Shown in pieces: positions 4,479-6,035 of a stretch of 6,035 nt of DNA; position 1 is the first letter of the stretch, and every line of letters begins with the position of its first letter. A program made the translations under genes and the position numbers. The notes under the pieces were generated by a model. The model was given only the letters and a program-made list of their open reading frames with translations, searched no databases and was not told the DNA's origin. The stretch is from Coriobacteriaceae bacterium (GTDB lineage Bacteria > Actinomycetota > Coriobacteriia > Coriobacteriales > UBA8131). Location of the stretch: assembly GCA_012515495.1 (NCBI GenBank), contig JAAYYH010000090.1:1-6035 (forward strand), read 5' to 3'.

Positions 4479-6035
4479 ATGTCTGAACTAATCAATCATG
4501 TAGACGAGCTTGTTCGCGAGATCGGTCCTCGTCGCGCTGGAACAAGGGCAGAGAATCAAGCCTCAGAATTCGTCGCGCACCATCTGGAGCAGAGCGGTCT
4601 TTTGGTAAGGGAACAGGGCTTCAGTTGCTCAAAGGATAATTCGTTACCAATCGTTGTTGAGTTGTTGTTGGCGGTATTGGCAGCCTATCTGCTCTTCTTT
4701 CAGCCTGCATTGGGCATAATAGCGCTCATCCTCGCGCTCTTATCAGTAGCATTGTTCGTCCTTGGACTACTTGATCAGAATCCGTTGTCATACATATTAA
4801 GTAAGAATTCTAGCCAGAATGTAATAGCACGATACCTACCTGCTCAAGACGAATCTGGCGGACGCAAGCGCAAGGTGGTGGTTGTAGCGCACTATGATTC
4901 GCAACAGACAGCCATTCAGGCAGCACCTTTCCTGGTCAATCGGCTGCCGATCATGCGCTTGGCTTTACGAGTTGCGATCGCAGCCATCGCTGCGATTGCT
5001 TTGCTTTTGCTGTTTCCGTTTCCCGATGTATTGCGTTTGATACTGGCGTCTATCAGCCTTGCCTGCGGTATCGTCGCACTCGTGGCTCTGATCAGCGTGA
5101 TCGTCAATATGCTCATGCCAGTCAGCATGGGAGCGAATTGCAACGGATCGGGTGTCGCTGTGCTCATTGGCTTGGCGCAACGGTTGACGGGGGCAACCCA
5201 ACAGGTTCGTCGATCTGGACGCAAACGCGATGAAAAACCCAAGACCAGTCGAAGTGGGACTGTGATTACCCGAGGAGGAAGACGCGAAAGAAGTCAAGTT
5301 GCAAAAGCCTCACAGATGCCAGCTTTGGAGTGCGGTCCTTTAGTATCCGGAGAGACAGCGACGGTGGCAGTCGAGGGAAGAGCATCGAGTGAAGCCCAGC
5401 GCTACAAGAGAACTACCATGGAGCGTACGAAGGATCTTGATTTTCCCCAGCAGGAACAGCCTGAGGACAAAGAGGGTCTGTTAGAAGAAGAGAATGCTCC
5501 TGGAATAGCCTCAGAGAGGAAGCCAGCGGACTTCTACTCGCAATCGGTTGCCGGTAATCTGGTTAATAGCCCTTTCATCAAGGTGCGTCCACGAACAAGC
5601 ATTAGTGAAGAGCAGGAAGCCGAGCTTGAGGAAAAACGCAAGCGAGTGCAGGAGTTTGGTGGTCAGACTACCGATGCTGATGGCGCACCTGCGTGGTACA
5701 CGAAGGCAAAAGAAAAAGCAGAGGCAAAGCACAAGGATACCGACGAGCAGCAGGTGGTTCGGTCGCAATACGCTGATGTGCCAACCCCAACGTATAGCCG
5801 CGCTGACCAGGGAGTCGCACTGGATTCATTGGAAGGGGAGCGTCGGGAGGACAGTGAGGGTCATGATGACCAAGCAGCTGAGTCTTGGGGTGAAGCTTTT
5901 GATGGTGGCGCGACTCAGGCCATGCCTATGATAAGTGGTGAGCCCTGTGCCTTGGAGTTACCAGAAGTGCCTAAAAAAGAAGTAGCAGTAGACAACAATG
6001 CTTCTCGATATAGTGATATAACTCAAACGAGCAAG
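4479..6035 (+). CDS. Membrane-embedded M28-like metallopeptidase homologue, 3' end outside window
   Basis: The frame is open for 519 residues to the last base, so the C-terminus is unseen. Residues 1-50, including GPRRAGTRAENQASEFV (16-32), resemble the N-terminal region of M28 aminopeptidases. NVIARYLP (114-121) and VVVVAHYDS (133-141) are the next fold elements, with His138 as the expected zinc ligand. GANCNGSGVAVLIGLAQRL (218-236) matches the family's GANDNxSG block, but Cys221 replaces the bridging zinc ligand Asp. Four hydrophobic helices sit between these elements, at about 57-75, 77-98, 162-181 and 184-210. They form two hairpins, and the absence of a signal peptide and basic flanks predict that the soluble parts face the cytoplasm. 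Residues 240-519 are highly charged, low in hydrophobics and probably disordered; no Glu-Glu catalytic motif is visible. The start ATG follows GGAGGG (4470-4475) at tight three-base spacing, with no better start nearby. It may be an active peptidase, a divergent hydrolase or a pseudoenzyme; the substrate is unknown. Confidence 0.8.
   Translation, partial: MSELINHVDELVREIGPRRAGTRAENQASEFVAHHLEQSGLLVREQGFSCSKDNSLPIVVELLLAVLAAYLLFFQPALGIIALILALLSVALFVLGLLDQNPLSYILSKNSSQNVIARYLPAQDESGGRKRKVVVVAHYDSQQTAIQAAPFLVNRLPIMRLALRVAIAAIAAIALLLLFPFPDVLRLILASISLACGIVALVALISVIVNMLMPVSMGANCNGSGVAVLIGLAQRLTGATQQVRRSGRKRDEKPKTSRSGTVITRGGRRERSQVAKASQMPALECGPLVSGETATVAVEGRASSEAQRYKRTTMERTKDLDFPQQEQPEDKEGLLEEENAPGIASERKPADFYSQSVAGNLVNSPFIKVRPRTSISEEQEAELEEKRKRVQEFGGQTTDADGAPAWYTKAKEKAEAKHKDTDEQQVVRSQYADVPTPTYSRADQGVALDSLEGERREDSEGHDDQAAESWGEAFDGGATQAMPMISGEPCALELPEVPKKEVAVDNNASRYSDITQTSK

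Noticed and set aside
4226..4495. Reverse-strand 89-codon ORF overlapping the end of the membrane-anchor gene
   Set aside because: It crosses the terminator and promoter between the two forward genes and is the antisense of a clear coding end; its Leu/Cys-rich translation has no recognisable motif.
4916..5297. Two overlapping reverse-strand ORFs of about 110 codons
   Set aside because: They lie opposite the M28-like gene in different frames, have compositions typical of antisense shadows, and share no recognisable domain.
5548..5931. 127-codon forward ORF in another frame of the M28-like gene
   Set aside because: It is a shadow in the charged region. The main frame is open without a stop from 4479 to the end of the window and explains this DNA.

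Overview
The window suggests a bacterium of roughly balanced base composition (about 50% G+C by eye). It uses GTG as well as ATG starts and has compact, same-strand gene order. The style of the two lineage-specific membrane proteins, together with a proline/Na+ symporter, made me think of an actinobacterial class Coriobacteriia genome such as an Eggerthellales member with moderate G+C. That is an impression from recall, not a demonstrated placement. Nothing in the window looks mobile: there is no insertion sequence, tRNA, CRISPR array or phage gene.

Layout, all on the + strand: (1) 1-1196, adenylosuccinate synthetase (purA), missing about 33 N-terminal residues beyond the left edge. (2) 1299-2882, a complete PutP-type sodium/proline symporter, 102 bases after purA and possibly read from it, because no terminator is visible between them. 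(3) 2883-3157, a 275-base gap holding minor inverted repeats, a candidate -10 box and a perfect 16-bp hairpin that looks like an intrinsic terminator. (4) 3158-4381, an unrecognised protein with one membrane anchor and a helical outer domain built from a decayed tandem duplication. (5) 4386-4424, an intrinsic terminator, directly followed by a promoter with a consensus TATAAT box. (6) 4479-6035, the first 519 residues of a membrane-embedded M28-like metallopeptidase homologue, still open at the right edge.

The first two genes are ordinary metabolism: AMP synthesis and proline uptake. The last two form separate transcription units and are where the novelty lies. The M28-like protein has helical hairpins threaded through its catalytic fold, a Cys where the bridging metal-ligand Asp normally sits, and about 280 residues of charged, probably disordered sequence where the catalytic Glu motif is expected. 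The single-pass protein before it has its start codon placed just after a terminator-like hairpin, which suggests attenuation or a small RNA. I see no evidence that the two membrane proteins form one system beyond adjacency.
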